Origin: Sycon ciliatum
Lineage: Eukaryota > Porifera > Calcarea > Leucosolenida > Sycettidae
Direction of reading: 5' to 3'
NCBI RefSeq assembly: GCF_964019385.1
Contig: NC_088646.1
Span: forward strand, 14,153,405 to 14,217,404
DNA length: 64,000 nt
The notes beneath the pieces were generated by a model. That model did no database searches, was not told where the DNA came from, and saw nothing but the letters and a program-made list of their open reading frames with translations. The position numbers and the translations under genes are program-made. Numbering within the stretch: position 1 is the first letter of the stretch; each line of letters opens with the position of its first letter. This document shows, piece by piece, positions 11,301 through 21,684 of this stretch.

Positions 11301-14300
11301 CCAGTCGCACCTTGCCTTTCTCTTTGTTGTACACAGCAAAGTGTGGCAGGTACCATGTCCGCTCTGGCTGGTGGGTGGCCTCCTCAGGTGACAGCTTCCG
11401 GGCATACCCCTGTTCCAAATAGCTGTCGATCTTGCTCTGGTAGCCTTGTGCAAGCGTGTCATCCTTCCGCAGGCGCCTCTCCAGCTGCTCGAGACGCTGG
11501 GCAGCCGTTGCCTTGCTCCGTGGAAGGGTGATGTTGTCCTCCCGCCAGAGAAGCCCCGTTTGCCACCGGCGTCCGGTACGCGTGGTGAGAGTGTCTAGCA
11601 GCTGGAGTGCGCGGTCGTCAGCCTTGCTGCGGATTTTCGCAGGCTTGACCCCGAGGGAGTCTAGGGCGAACGACTGCTGGACCAGGTCATGGAGGTCGCT
11701 GTTGAGACCCCAGGTGGAGAGGACCACGCCTTCATCGATTCTGCAGCGGTCGGCGATCGTTTTGCCATGAACAACCCACCCTAGCTTGGTCTGAGTAGCT
11801 ACGGGTGCGTTTGGAGGGCCCTCCGCGATCACCCGTGGTGCGATCAGGCTGTAATTATCCTGTCCGATTAGGAGTCTGGGCTTGGCACAAGACAGCGTTG
11901 GTAGTTCAAGTCCCTCCAGGTGGGGGCAGTTTTTCAGCCGTTGAGGGTTGATTGATTGTGTTGGCAGGTTGAACTTGGCATGAGTGTGGACGTTTGTCAA
12001 GGTGAAGCTGTCCTGTCTCTGCCTGCCAGCTACGCTGAATGTTACTACCTTGGAGCTGGACTCCTGGTGCTGCTTGCCATCCGTCCATGACAGCCTCAGG
12101 GGCCGCGTTGATCCTGCAAGTCCAAGTTCCTCCGCCAGTTCGCTTTCAATCAAGGACACTGTTGAGCCTTCGTCCAGGAGTGCGTATGTATCAGCCGCTG
12201 TGTCTCCGTTTCGTACCGTGACCGGAATCACCCTCAGCAGCACCCTTCCACTGTGTTCCGACACGTGGGTTGCCGAGGTGTATGTCGTCTCTGACATGCG
12301 TCCTAGCGGTGCTACACTTCCGCGGCCATCGCGGTGTAGTAGCGGATGGTGGGGTTTGCCACACGAGCAGGCCTTCTCCTCGCATACCCTCGCCAGGTGG
12401 CCTTCGCCAAGGCAGCGGAAGCACAGCCGTCTGTCACTAACGAACTGCCGACGGGCGTTAAGTGGCTCCGCGGCTAGCTGACGGCAGCTACTTGTGGTGT
12501 GCCCAGCTTTGCTGCAGAATAGGCAATGTGGCTTACCGGCGGTGGCCTCCACGACTGTGAACGTTTGGCCTGTGCGTGGAGTGGCATGACTGACGTCACA
12601 TGGGCTCGGCTGAGCGACTAGGCATGCAGCCTTGGCCCTCTGTTGAAGCCAGGCAGAGAAGGTGTCCAGGTGCGGGTCTGTGCCGGTTTTAAGCACGTAC
12701 TCTCCCCACTGGATCCGAAGCCCCCCAGACAGCTTGCCAACTAGCTCCTTGACCAATTGAGGGTTGTAGAGATGGCCGGTGCACTTTGTGCTTCGCATAG
12801 TGGCCACAAAGTTGCGGCACAGGGCGCTGATTTCAATCAGTACCTCGATGGCCTCCTCCGACTTCATGCCTCTCTGTGATTTCGTCTTCAGAATGAGATT
12901 CTGGACAATCTGGTCCGGGCGGCCGAACCTCATCCTCAAGATGGAGATGACCTCCCCTACATTGTCGGGGAGAGTCATCATCCCCTGTACAGCTTCCTTT
13001 GCCTTTCCGCGCAGCGCCTTTTGCAGTCGTCCAAGGTTCTCCCCGTTCGAGAATCCGCACTCTCTGGTCGTGTGCTCCAGGGCGAAGATGAATGCTGGCC
13101 ACTCGTCAGCATGTCCAGAGAACTGAGGCAAGTCCTTGGCAGTGGACTGCCTTGCCATGAAATGGTGGGTGGTGAGATTCATGGGGTGTGACTGCCTTGC
13201 ACTTGTAGGGGTAGGACGTGTGCCATTGGGCTCGTTCCCTGAAGCCCGCTCACCTTGGACTTGGTGGTCCAGTAACAGATCCTGGATTTGACCATTGGCT
13301 TCCTCAAGCGCTGCTCCCATGTTTCTCTCCGCACGCTCGGCGCGCTGTGCGCGCTCAGCTAGGCTAATGCGATCCGCGCATGTCAGCTCGGATCCGTTGC
13401 CGGTCTCCCGTGATCGACGGGACGAACTTGATCGGACGCTGGCATTACTGCTGCCGCTTGACCGGTTTCTGTTCAACTTCTTCTGGAGTTCTAGCTTCTT
13501 GCGGATCAGCTTTCGTTCTACTTCTGCAAGCTCCTCCGCGGCGATACGTTCCGCTTCCGCGTCGAGTTCGTCGATTGAGCGGAGCGAGCGCCGGCTGCTG
13601 CAAGACGTTGCTGATGAAGTGGTGAGTGAACGAGCGCTCATCGACCTGCTCCCGTTTTGGTACCCTGCGCTGGCTGCAGCAAGGCCTGCATTTTCGCCGA
13701 TCTGCGCGTCGTTTGTGTACTGGACACGCTTTTGGTGTGCATGAGGCAAAAAAGGAACAGCCGGGGTCACAGAGCGCGTGTGAGTGTCATGCAAATCGGA
13801 ACCTAAAAAGGACTGGCCAGCGTACGGCTGGTGAGGTGCTAAATCTACAGCAACATGATGTGGTGCGTGTACGGGATCATTGTTTGCATGCATTTGTGAG
13901 GTGCGTGTGTGCGAATATGAAAACGGCCTACTTGTAGAGGAAGCATTACACGTTTCAAAATTGTTTTCATGACTTTCATGAACAAACTCATTCGTGGAAC
14001 TACTAACATTAGTATTACGAACAGCAGAACAAACAGGCATATAATTATTTGGTGTGTGGAGACCAGGACCTAACTGGTTGGTGCTTTCTCCAGCTCCACC
14101 TCGAGTGATTTCACTTAGCTCAGCCTCTTGTTCCGTCTTGACGATGTCAGCCATCTGCGTTGACTTGCCGGCGTCGTCCTGGGCTGCCGCTGCTGCTGTT
14201 GCGTTGTCGTCGTCTCCGAATCGCGTCGGTGCACGAGACAGACGGCCACTCCGTGTGGTGTACATAGGTTCGCTGTGGCGTCGATCCGCGACGCTCCTCA

Positions 14301-14418
14301 GCTCTCTGGTTGGTTCGAGTATGGCGATGCCGGACCCTCTCCGCAGAGAATCCGGCTCGAAGGACCAATGTTTTCGTGAGATCCTGGTGCCCCGTGGCAC
14401 AACCCTCGTCACAGACAC
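8353..14418 (-). CDS. BEL/Pao Gag-Pol polyprotein, intact
   Basis: A single 2,021-residue ORF with no stop or frameshift. In order: a disordered Ser/Arg-rich N-terminus with a coiled-coil-like stretch (about 280-375); a DUF1759-type Gag domain (about 428-575); CCHC knuckles at 632-645 and 666-679; an aspartic protease with the Pao-style LLDEGS (747-752); RT with the YVDD box at 1160-1163; RNase H (D1342, E1386, D1416); integrase with an HHCC zinc region (C1695, C1698) and a DDE triad near D1731, D1793 and E1843; and a C-terminal DUF5641 region. It would make capsid, reverse-transcribe and integrate the element. The first ATG lies 50 bp inside the 5' LTR, and the frame reads through the primer-binding site. 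The next in-frame ATG is at 14265, so residues 1-51 may not be translated. Confidence 0.97.
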   Translation of the reverse strand: MSVTRVVPRGTRISRKHWSFEPDSLRRGSGIAILEPTRELRSVADRRHSEPMYTTRSGRLSRAPTRFGDDDNATAAAAAQDDAGKSTQMADIVKTEQEAELSEITRGGAGESTNQLGPGLHTPNNYMPVCSAVRNTNVSSSTNEFVHESHENNFETCNASSTSRPFSYSHTRTSQMHANNDPVHAPHHVAVDLAPHQPYAGQSFLGSDLHDTHTRSVTPAVPFLPHAHQKRVQYTNDAQIGENAGLAAASAGYQNGSRSMSARSLTTSSATSCSSRRSLRSIDELDAEAERIAAEELAEVERKLIRKKLELQKKLNRNRSSGSSNASVRSSSSRRSRETGNGSELTCADRISLAERAQRAERAERNMGAALEEANGQIQDLLLDHQVQGERASGNEPNGTRPTPTSARQSHPMNLTTHHFMARQSTAKDLPQFSGHADEWPAFIFALEHTTRECGFSNGENLGRLQKALRGKAKEAVQGMMTLPDNVGEVISILRMRFGRPDQIVQNLILKTKSQRGMKSEEAIEVLIEISALCRNFVATMRSTKCTGHLYNPQLVKELVGKLSGGLRIQWGEYVLKTGTDPHLDTFSAWLQQRAKAACLVAQPSPCDVSHATPRTGQTFTVVEATAGKPHCLFCSKAGHTTSSCRQLAAEPLNARRQFVSDRRLCFRCLGEGHLARVCEEKACSCGKPHHPLLHRDGRGSVAPLGRMSETTYTSATHVSEHSGRVLLRVIPVTVRNGDTAADTYALLDEGSTVSLIESELAEELGLAGSTRPLRLSWTDGKQHQESSSKVVTFSVAGRQRQDSFTLTNVHTHAKFNLPTQSINPQRLKNCPHLEGLELPTLSCAKPRLLIGQDNYSLIAPRVIAEGPPNAPVATQTKLGWVVHGKTIADRCRIDEGVVLSTWGLNSDLHDLVQQSFALDSLGVKPAKIRSKADDRALQLLDTLTTRTGRRWQTGLLWREDNITLPRSKATAAQRLEQLERRLRKDDTLAQGYQSKIDSYLEQGYARKLSPEEATHQPERTWYLPHFAVYNKEKGKVRLVFDAAAKSHGKSLNDFLLTGPDLLTPITQVLYNFRLYEVAFGADIKEMFHQVKMRPEDRHAQRFLWRDMDASRPADVYQMDVMTFGAVCSPTAAQFAKNINAHNLASGDARTVTAIEECHYVDDYFDSTPTTEEAVALTRKVMDVHEGGGFVIRNWVSNSPTVLESLPSDLRSPRIVNVHSHDLPIEKTLGLRWDPAKDTLGFSCGTKPDPKAPVTKRSVLRHTMSVFDPLGLVSCHSIIARMLLQDVWRAGIGWDDELPASLALRWTDWAAELDQVATAEVPRCYTPLIAVATDIQLHVFADASEKAYGAAAYLRVANHGTQLAVSLVAAKARVAPLKPASIPRLELQAAVLASRLSCTVREQLRISIPRVIFWTDSRTVLLWIRSDARQFKPFVAHRIAEITDTTEVGQWHWVPTRLNPADDLSRGISAQRLQPDDRWFGGPDYLRQGEADWPAEETRTPDPDDLELKRAFSGVHAAAGDSSEPPSLKAALPEIERFSSWCRLVRATAWVLRFTRHLRHGGRDTAKPSLTVPELRAAESLWWKAAQAEGFPEELAALRNGKPVNKDSRLVQMTPFIDDNGIMRSDSRVRNAKVENKNLRQPVLLPPKHAFTRLLIQQHHVWSLHQGQDRVVNELRQKYWVPGIRTAVRSTWSECQHCKNLRAKPQPPIMSALPECRTDAFQRPFTRTGLDYFGPLSVTVGRRHEKRYGALFTCLATRAVHVELAHDLSTDSTLMAIRRFISRRGCPLVIHSDNGTNFKGAAKELRQAIRELNEARIQDQLSHGGITWSFNPPAAPHMGGAWERLVGSIKTALHAILKERHPKEETLLTALAEAEALVNSRPLTHVSLDAADDEALTPNHFLIGSSCAILQGIAQAGDVSLRRQWRVAQALADMFWRRWVREYLPTLARRTKWNRQTKQLVVNDIVIIADDNAPRGSWPKGVVSAVHPGRDGVVRVVDVKTASGSVFRRPAAKICVLDVRS
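14351..14367 (-). promoter_or_regulatory. Primer-binding site, tRNA-Tyr
   Basis: One base inside the 5' LTR the minus strand reads TGGTCCTTCGAGCCGGA. This is complementary to the 3' end of animal tRNA-Tyr (acceptor strand TCGAAGG, discriminator A, CCA). It primes minus-strand DNA synthesis. It lies within the open reading frame. Confidence 0.85.
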
Positions 14419-14625
14419 AAGCTCCTAATTCTCTTGTTGGTTAGAAGGTGTTCTTTATTGATCTGTCCCTGTTCTCGGGAGTTGTGTGATTATAGGAAAA
14501 ATAGTGTGCAAAGTGAGTCGGACATGTATGGAAAAGTGTTGTATCGTGCTCTTTACAGTGGGTGCCCAATCGGGCAAAGCACAAACGAAAAGGGTGCCGT
14601 GAGTCAGTGCTGTCATGCAGCAACA
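14369..14625 (-). repeat. 5' LTR of the BEL/Pao element
   Basis: 257 bp, TG...CA ends, identical to the 3' LTR. Transcription should start within it, upstream of 14418 if the first ATG of the ORF is used. Confidence 0.97.
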
Positions 14626-17549
14626 TTCACTTTGCGACTAAATTATTCAAAGCAGTGCCAAATTTTCTGGGTCACTGAATGTGGGTGCCAGCGCCCTACA
14701 AGCAAACCAAAAATCAAACCAATGCGACCACTGACATTACAGCTGGCTCATGTTATAGAGAGATACGTTGAAATTCAAAGGTGAGCACAAATGGTCAAAA
14801 TCCGACATTTTCTCACCTTTATGCCCGTTTACAGCTCAGAAATTGACAATAACAATCCTCATCTCGTTGTGTAGCTGGACATCGACAAGGGCACCAAGAG
14901 AAACAGTCACATTTCTCTAAAGAACTTGCCCAGGGCTGCTGAAAGCTGAATAATAGCCTATCTCCAAGTTTAGGGCTTGGTACCCGTGAATCTTCACTTT
15001 GCGACTAAACTATTCACAGCAGTGCCAAATTTTCTGGGTCAAAATAAAACCAATGCGACCACTGACATTACAGCTGGCTCATGTTATAGAGATACATTGA
15101 AATTTAAAGGTGAGCACAAATGGTCAGAATCCGACATTTTCTCACCTTTATGCCTGTTCACAGCTCAGAAATTGACAATAACCATCCTCATCTCGTTGTG
15201 TAGCTGGACATAGACAAGGGCACGCAGGAAAAGACCCACATTTCTCTAAAGAACTTGCGCAGGGCTGCTGAAAGCTGAATAATAACCTATATCAAAGTTT
15301 GGTGCTTTTTACTCATTTTGTAGATAGGTACGTTGAAATTGGAAGGTGAGCACAAATGGTCAAAATCCGACATTTTCTCACCTTTATGCCCGTTCGCAGC
15401 TCAGAAAATGACAATGACCATCCTTATGTGGTTGTATAGCTCGACATACACAAGGGCACCAAGAGAAACAGTCACATTTCTCTAAAGAACTTGCCCAGGG
15501 CTGCTGAAAGCTGAATAATAACTTAGTTATCTCCAAGTTTAGGGGTTGGAACCCGTGAATCTTCACTTTGCGACTAAACTATTCACAGCAGTGCCAAACT
15601 TTCCGGGTCACTGAATGTGGGTGCCAGCGCCCTACAAGCAAACCAAAAATCAAACCAATGCGACCACTCACATTACAGCTGGCTCATGTTATAGAGAGAT
15701 ACGTTGAAATTCAAAGGTGAGCACAAATGGTCAAAATCTGACATTTTCTCACCTTTATGCCCGTTTACAGCTCAGAAATTGACAATAACAATCCTCATCT
15801 CGTTGTGTAGCTGGACATCGACAAGGGCACCAAGAGAAACAGTCACATTTCTCTAAAGAACTTGCCCAGGGCTGCTGAAAGCTGAATAATAGCCTATCTC
15901 CAAGTTTAGGGCTTGGTACCCGTGAATCTTCACTTTGCGACTAAACTATTCACAGCAGTGCCAAATTTTCTGGGTCACTGAATGTGGGTGCCAGCGCCCT
16001 ACAAGCAAACCAAAAATAAAACCAATGCGACCACTGACATTACAGCTGGCTCATGTTATAGAGATACGTTGAAATTCAAAGGTGAGCACAAATGGTCAGA
16101 ATCCGACATTTTCTCACCTTTATGCCTGTTCACAGCTCAGAAATTGACAATAACCATCCTCATCTCGTTGTGTAGCTGGACATAGACAAGGGCACCCAGA
16201 AAAAGACCCACATTTCTCTAAAGAACTTGCGCAGGGCTGCTGAAAGCTGAATAATAACCTATATCAAAGTTTGGGGCTTTTTACTCATTTTGTAGATAGG
16301 TACGTTGAAATTGGAAGGTGAGCACAAATGGTCAAAATCCGACATTTTCTCACCTTCATGCCCGTTCGCAGCTCAGAAAATGACAATGACCATCCTTATG
16401 TGGTTGTGTAGCTCGACATACACAAGGGCACCAAGAGAAACAGTCACATTTCTCTAAAGAACTCGGCCAGGGCTGCTGAAAGCTGAATAATAACCTATCT
16501 CCAAGTTTAGGGGTTGGAACCCGTGAATCTTCACTTTGCGACTAAACTATTCACAGCAGTGCCAAACTTTCTGGGTCACTGAATGTGGGTGCCAGCGCCC
16601 TACAAGCAAACCAAAAATAAAACCAATGCGACCACTCACATTACAGCTGGGTCATGTTATAGAGAGGCACGTTGAAATTCAAAGGTGAGCACATTGGTCA
16701 AAATCCGACATTTTCTCACCTTTATGCCCGTTCGCAGGTCAGAAAATGACAATGACCATCCTTATCTCGTTGTGTAGCTGGACATGGACAAGGGCACCGA
16801 GAAAAACAGTCACATTTCTCTAAAGAACTCGCCTACGGCTGCTGAAAGCTGAATAATACCCTATCTCCAAGTTTAGGGCTTGGTACCCGTGAATCTTCAC
16901 TTTGCGACTAAACTATTCAGAGCAGTGCCAAATTTTCTGCGTCACTGAATGTGGGTGCCAGCGCCCTACAAGAAAACAGAAAATCAAACCAATGCGGCCA
17001 CTCACATTACAGCTGGGTCATGTTATAGAGAGGCACGTTGAAATTCAAAGGTGAGCACAAATGGTGGAAATCTGACATTTTCTAACCTTTATGCCCGTTT
17101 GCAGCTGAGAAAGTGACAATGACCCTCCTCATCTCGTTGTGTAGCTGGACATAGACAAGGGCACCAAGAAAAAGACCCACATTTCTGTAAAGAACTCGCC
17201 CAGGGCTGCTGAAAGCTGAATAATAACCTATCTCCAAGTTTGGGGCTTTTTACCCGTGAATCTTCACTTTGCGGCTAAACTATTCACAGCAGTGCCAAAT
17301 TTTCTGGGTCACTGAATGTGGGTGCCAGCGCCCTACAGGCAAACCAAAAATCAAACCAATGCGACCACTGATATCATAGCTGGCTCATGTTATAGAGAGG
17401 TACGTTGACATTCAAAGTGAGCACAAATGAACAAAATCCGACATTTTCTCACCTTTATGCACGTTCGCAGCTCAGAAAATGACAATGACCATACTCATCT
17501 GTTTGTGTAGCTGGACATAGACAAGGGCACAAAGAGAAACAGTACCATT
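14626..17549. repeat. 367 bp satellite array, block C, with ~970 bp higher-order unit
   Basis: About nine monomers. Two blocks, roughly 14753-15684 and 15685-16656, repeat the same order: a full monomer, a shortened one (GTTATAGAGATACG, then only about 235 bp to the next), and a variant with the junction TTTTTACTCATTTTGTAGAT. That junction occurs near 15307 and 16279, 972 bp apart. The first block has an extra 37-40 bp deletion near 15040. This shows amplification of a multi-monomer unit. Confidence 0.9.
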
Positions 17550-18272
17550 CATTGCCAGCAATCGAGGACATCTGAGAGTTGTAATTTTTGTACTCCTCCG
17601 AGGTGTGATTTTTGGCGTGCTGGGCCAAGCACAAGGAAGCCATCTGCAAAAAAACTGCAGAAAATGGTTGTTGTTTGATCCTTTGGTGTAATCTTTGTTT
17701 CTAGTCGAAGCTAGTTGCTGTTTGGAGCAGAAACGCTGAAATTGACTATTTTCTGCATGCACTCATACATGTACTCATGTACTCAGGCATGCAGTCTCAC
17801 TCGTATTTTAGCTCTTTTTCTGGAATGGATGCTGCTCTGTGCCCCTTGGTGAACCTTTCCTGCGCTCGTGGAGCAGCTGATAATGACCACTGGTATGTCT
17901 GGTTCCTTGTTTGAAAGTGGAGAGTCGACTTTTGTGCCTTGAAAAAGGAGTAGAGAGCGATAAAGGTACGTCTGTGGCTTATTTTTGAGTGCTCCTCGTA
18001 CATTTTTGATCGTGATAGAAATTCTCAGACCAAAGTCAGACCAAAGTCAGCGCGATGATGGCCGTACAGTTTTCTTGTGGATTTTTTAGTTGTTTCATCT
18101 CGTATCTATGTTAGTATCGTGATGGTGAAGTGGAGAGGGTGATTTTCTTCCTCTAGGCTTCGTTCGGCCGACTTTGCTTCGTCCTCGCTGAAAAGTGATC
18201 CTGAAAAAAAGGTCGATTCGCAAAATTAAGTTGATTTTGAATGTACGTGGTGACATGCGATTGCTGGCTATG
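17550..18272. mobile_element. TIR element of unknown superfamily in the satellite
   Basis: The satellite is interrupted between CAGTACCATT and TCTCTAAAG by 723 bp. It begins CATTGCCAGCAATCG and ends with the complement of CATAGCCAGCAATCG, a 15 bp TIR with one mismatch. No target duplication is visible when compared with uninterrupted monomers. It contains only short ORFs. The empty-site comparison makes the insertion certain; the class is not. Confidence 0.7.
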
Positions 18273-19008
18273 TCTCTAAAGAACTCGCCCAGGGCTGCTG
18301 AAAGCTGAATAATAACCTATCTCCAAGTTTAAGGCTTGGTACCCGTGATTCTTCACTTTGCGACTAAACTATTCACAGCAGTGCCAAATTTTCTGGGTCA
18401 CTGAATGTGGGTGCAAGCGCCCTACAAGCAAACCAAAAATCAAACCAATGCGACCACTGACATTACAGCTGTGTCATGTTATAGAGAGGTACGTTGAAAT
18501 TGGAAGGTGAGCACAAATGGTCAAAATCCGACATTTTCTAACCTTTATGCCCGTTCGCAGCTGAGAAAGTGAACATGACCATCCTCATCTCGTTGTGTAG
18601 CTGGACATAGACAAGGGCACGAAGAAAAAGACCCACATTTCTCTAAAGAACTCGCCCAGGGCTGCTGAAAGCTGAATAACAACCTATCTCAAAGTTTCGC
18701 GCTTTTTCCCGTGAATCTTCACTTTGCGACTAACCTATTCACAGCAGGGCCAAATTTTCTTGGTCATTGATTGTGGATACCAGCGCCCTACAAGCCAACC
18801 AAATATCAAACCAATGCGACCACTGACATTACAGCTGGCTCATGTTATAGAGAGTTACTTTGAAATTCAAAGCTGAGCACAAATGGTGGAAATCCGACAT
18901 TTTCTCACCTATATGCCCGTTTGCAGCTCAGAAATTGACAATAACCATCCTCATCTCGTTGTATAGCTGGACATAGACAAGGGCACCAAGGAAAACAGTC
19001 ACATTTCT
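18273..19008. repeat. 367 bp satellite array, block D
   Basis: Two monomers between two TIR insertions, with several private substitutions. Confidence 0.93.
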
Positions 19009-19977
19009 CGTCAGGCGAAATAGCACGTCATAGTACATTTTAGATCAGCGGGAAGAAGATGACGGCGTCCACTAATTTAGTATCTGTGCACACGAATCTG
19101 CTGTGTGTGTGACTCTGTGTGTCAGCTATGATATCATCTTCTGTGGTTCCATGCCTAGCAGGTACGTCTGTACCATCCTGCAAAGTTTGAATGACGTAGG
19201 TTGAGTGATCGCTCCGCGAAACATACTTTTTGAAATTCTCTTCATAGTATATCTTCCACCATTGAAATTTCGAATTTCTTCAAAAAAAGTGCTGAGAGGG
19301 GTGGCTTGCAACCTCGATATGGCTTGTTCCAGGCATGCTTTGGAGCCATCTTCTGTTGAAGTAGTGGCGGGGATCTGCCCTGCAACTGCTACAACAAAAT
19401 ATGATTCGATCTGAGAAAGGGTGAAACCGCGAATCTCGGTTGAATATTGAGTATTTCAAGCCTTTTCACGACGAAGATGGAGTTCTTTTTGGAGATGGAC
19501 GTCGCGGCAAAGGACATGGTGTCCGACTTCTGGCGTCTGGTGAAGCCTGGGATAATTTGTCCAGTCAGGTCGGCAGCCTAACCGTCGGTAAGCTTGTGTT
19601 TGGATCCCGTTCTGCTCAATGTGGTAGATCACAAACAATTTGATATCGCACAAATTGATCTCAGTATCGTGCGTACGGTATTTTATGTTCAGAAAATCCC
19701 AAAGTGTCTCTGTGTGGCCGTCCTATGCCACGAGAAACTCCAATCAGGCTCCTATGTCGTCTGCCTTCATGATTGAATGTCCACTTCGTTTGAACAACGA
19801 ACACAACAATCGAGGACGGCTTTGCAATGAAAAATACAGCTATACTGGAGCTGAAAAAAAGAAAGAAAAAAACGTGCTCAGGATGAGACTCGAGTACACG
19901 CATACTCTCCCAGCAGGTGAAACGCAAATTTTTGTGAAAAATTCGTGTCGCCGACTGACCAGTAATTTCGCCTGACG
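19009..19977. mobile_element. CGTCAGGCG-ended TIR element, copy 1
   Basis: 969 bp starting CGTCAGGCGAAAT and ending with its exact complement. The flanks TTTCT and CTAAAG join to give the normal satellite sequence, so there is no obvious target duplication. A second copy lies at 62075-63025 in opposite orientation, which defines the element independently. Short frames in both copies give similar peptides (FFEEIR.FNGGRYTMKRISKSMFRG), possibly a captured or residual coding piece; there is no recognisable transposase. Confidence 0.8.
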
Positions 19978-21365
19978 CTAAAGAACTTGCCCGGGGCTGC
20001 TGAAAGCTGAATAATAACCTATCTCAAAGTTTGGGGCTTTTTATCCGTGAATCTTCACTTTGCGACTAAACTATTCACAGCAGTGCCAAATTTTCTGGGT
20101 CACTGAATGTGGGTGCCACCGCCCTACAAGCAAATCAAAAATCAAACCAATGCGACCACTGACATTACAGCTGTGTCATGTTATAGAGAGGTACGTTGAA
20201 ATTCAAAGGTGAGCACAAATGGTCAAAATCTGACAATTTCTTACCTTTATGCCCGTTCGCAGCTCAGAAATTGACAATTACCATCCTCAGATTGTTGTGT
20301 AGCTGGACATAGACAAGGGCACCCAGAATAAGACCCACATTTCTCTAAAGACCTCGCCCAGGGCTGCTGAAAGCTGAATAATAACCTATCTCAAAGTTTG
20401 GGGCTTTTTACCCTCGAATCTTCACTTTGCGACTAAACTATTCACAGCAGTGCCAAATTTTCTCGGTCACTGAATGTGGGTGCCACCGCCCTACAAGCAA
20501 ATCAAAAATCAAACCAATGCGACCACTGACATTACAGCTGTGTCATGTTATAGAGAGGTACGTTGAAATTCAAAGGTGAGCACAAATGGTCAAAATCCGA
20601 CATTTTCTTACCTTTATGCCCGTTCGCAGCTCAGAAATTGACAATTACCATCCTCAGATTGTTGTGTAGCTGGACATAGACAAGGGCACCCAGAATAAGA
20701 CCCACATTTCTCTAAAGAACTCGCCCAGGGCTGCTGAAAGCTGAATAATAACCTATCTCAAAGTTTCGCGCTTTTTACCCTCGAATCTTCACTTTGCGAC
20801 TAAACTATTCACAGCAGTGCCAAATTTTCTCGGTCACTGAATGTGGGTGCCACCGCCCTACAAGCAAATCAAAAATCAAACCAATGCGACCACTGACATT
20901 ACAGCTGTGTCATGTTATAGAGAGGTACGTTGAAATTCAAAGGTGAGCACAAATGGTCAAAATCCGACATTTTCTTACCTGTATGCCCGTTCGCAGCTCA
21001 GAAATTGACAATTACCATCCTCAGATTGTTGTGTAGCTGGACATAGACAAGGGCACCCAGAATAAGACCCACATTTCTCTAAAGAACTCGCCCAGGGCTG
21101 CTGAAAGCTGAATAATAACCTATCTCAAATTGGGGCTTTTTACCCTCGAATCTTCACTTTGCGACTAAACTATTCACAGCAGTGCCAAATTTTCTGGGTC
21201 ACTGAATGTAGGTGCCAGGAGGCCTACAAGCAAACCAAAAATCAAACCAATGCGACCACTGACATTACAGCTGGCTCATGTTATAGAGAGGTACGTTGAA
21301 ATTGGAAGGTGAGCACAAATGGTCAAAATCCGACATTTTCTCACCTTTATGCCCGTTCGCAGCTT
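19978..21365. repeat. 367 bp satellite array, block E (end of array)
   Basis: Four monomers with CTTTGCGACTAAACTATTCA at about 20058, 20426, 20791 and 21157. They share private variants such as TCAGATTGTTGTGTAG and GAATAAGACCCAC, so they arose by local duplication. The array ends where a monomer runs into a CA microsatellite. Confidence 0.93.
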
Positions 21366-21370
21366 TTTTT

Positions 21371-21410
21371 GCACGCACCCAAGAATGCGCACACACATAC
21401 ACACAAACAC

Positions 21411-21464
<54 letters not shown>

Positions 21465-21512
21465 CCAAGAATGCGCACACACATACACACAAACACACAC
21501 GCACACAGCACG
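21371..21512. repeat. CA microsatellite with a duplicated leader
   Basis: (CA)n with the leader CACCCAAGAATGCGCACACA at about 21375 and again at about 21463. The same leader occurs at about 25138. Open frames through it are low-complexity artefacts. Confidence 0.95.
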
Positions 21513-21650
21513 TTCAGCATCGGTAGCACAGACTCAGGGGCTGGGTTGCAAGGAAGAGTGCCTGACATTCACATGGTCGTGGGTTGAATCCCCTCTTGTG
21601 TACATCTGCTTTGTTCAAAATTTTCTTTTTCTAAGGTGGAGAGACAATGT
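21513..21650 (+). repeat. Possible tRNA-derived SINE fragment
   Basis: GTGGGTTGAATCCCC resembles a Pol III B box (GGTTCRANNCC), and upstream TCAGGGGCTGGGTTGCAAGG is loosely A-box-like at about the right distance. There is no cloverleaf and no second copy in this window. A similar B-box-like GGTTCAAGCCC lies on the minus strand near 31787-31797. Confidence 0.25.
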
Positions 21651-21684
21651 ATGTGTCCAAGAGGTTCTAAGGAATCAATTATTA

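Larger units (their letters stand above)
7867..14625 (-). mobile_element. Complete BEL/Pao LTR retrotransposon, recently inserted
   Basis: It has two 257 bp LTRs with TG...CA ends, a 5 bp duplication TTCAC (7862-7866 and 14626-14630), a tRNA-Tyr primer-binding site, a polypurine tract and one uninterrupted 2,021-codon ORF. The satellite reads continuously across the site when the element and one TTCAC are removed, so it is a clean insertion into a known sequence. By eye the LTRs are identical over all 257 positions, implying very recent insertion. A 5 bp duplication is normal for BEL/Pao. Confidence 0.97.

Noticed and set aside
8420..14428. Dozens of 60-170 codon ORFs antisense to the BEL polyprotein
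   Set aside because: They lie opposite a 2,021-codon frame with every expected retroelement domain, so they are shadows.
21265..21587. Long frames of Val/Cys or Thr/His repeats on both strands
   Set aside because: They are translations of a CA/TG microsatellite and have no coding meaning. The same applies near 25470-25974, 41691-42147 and 55574-55881.
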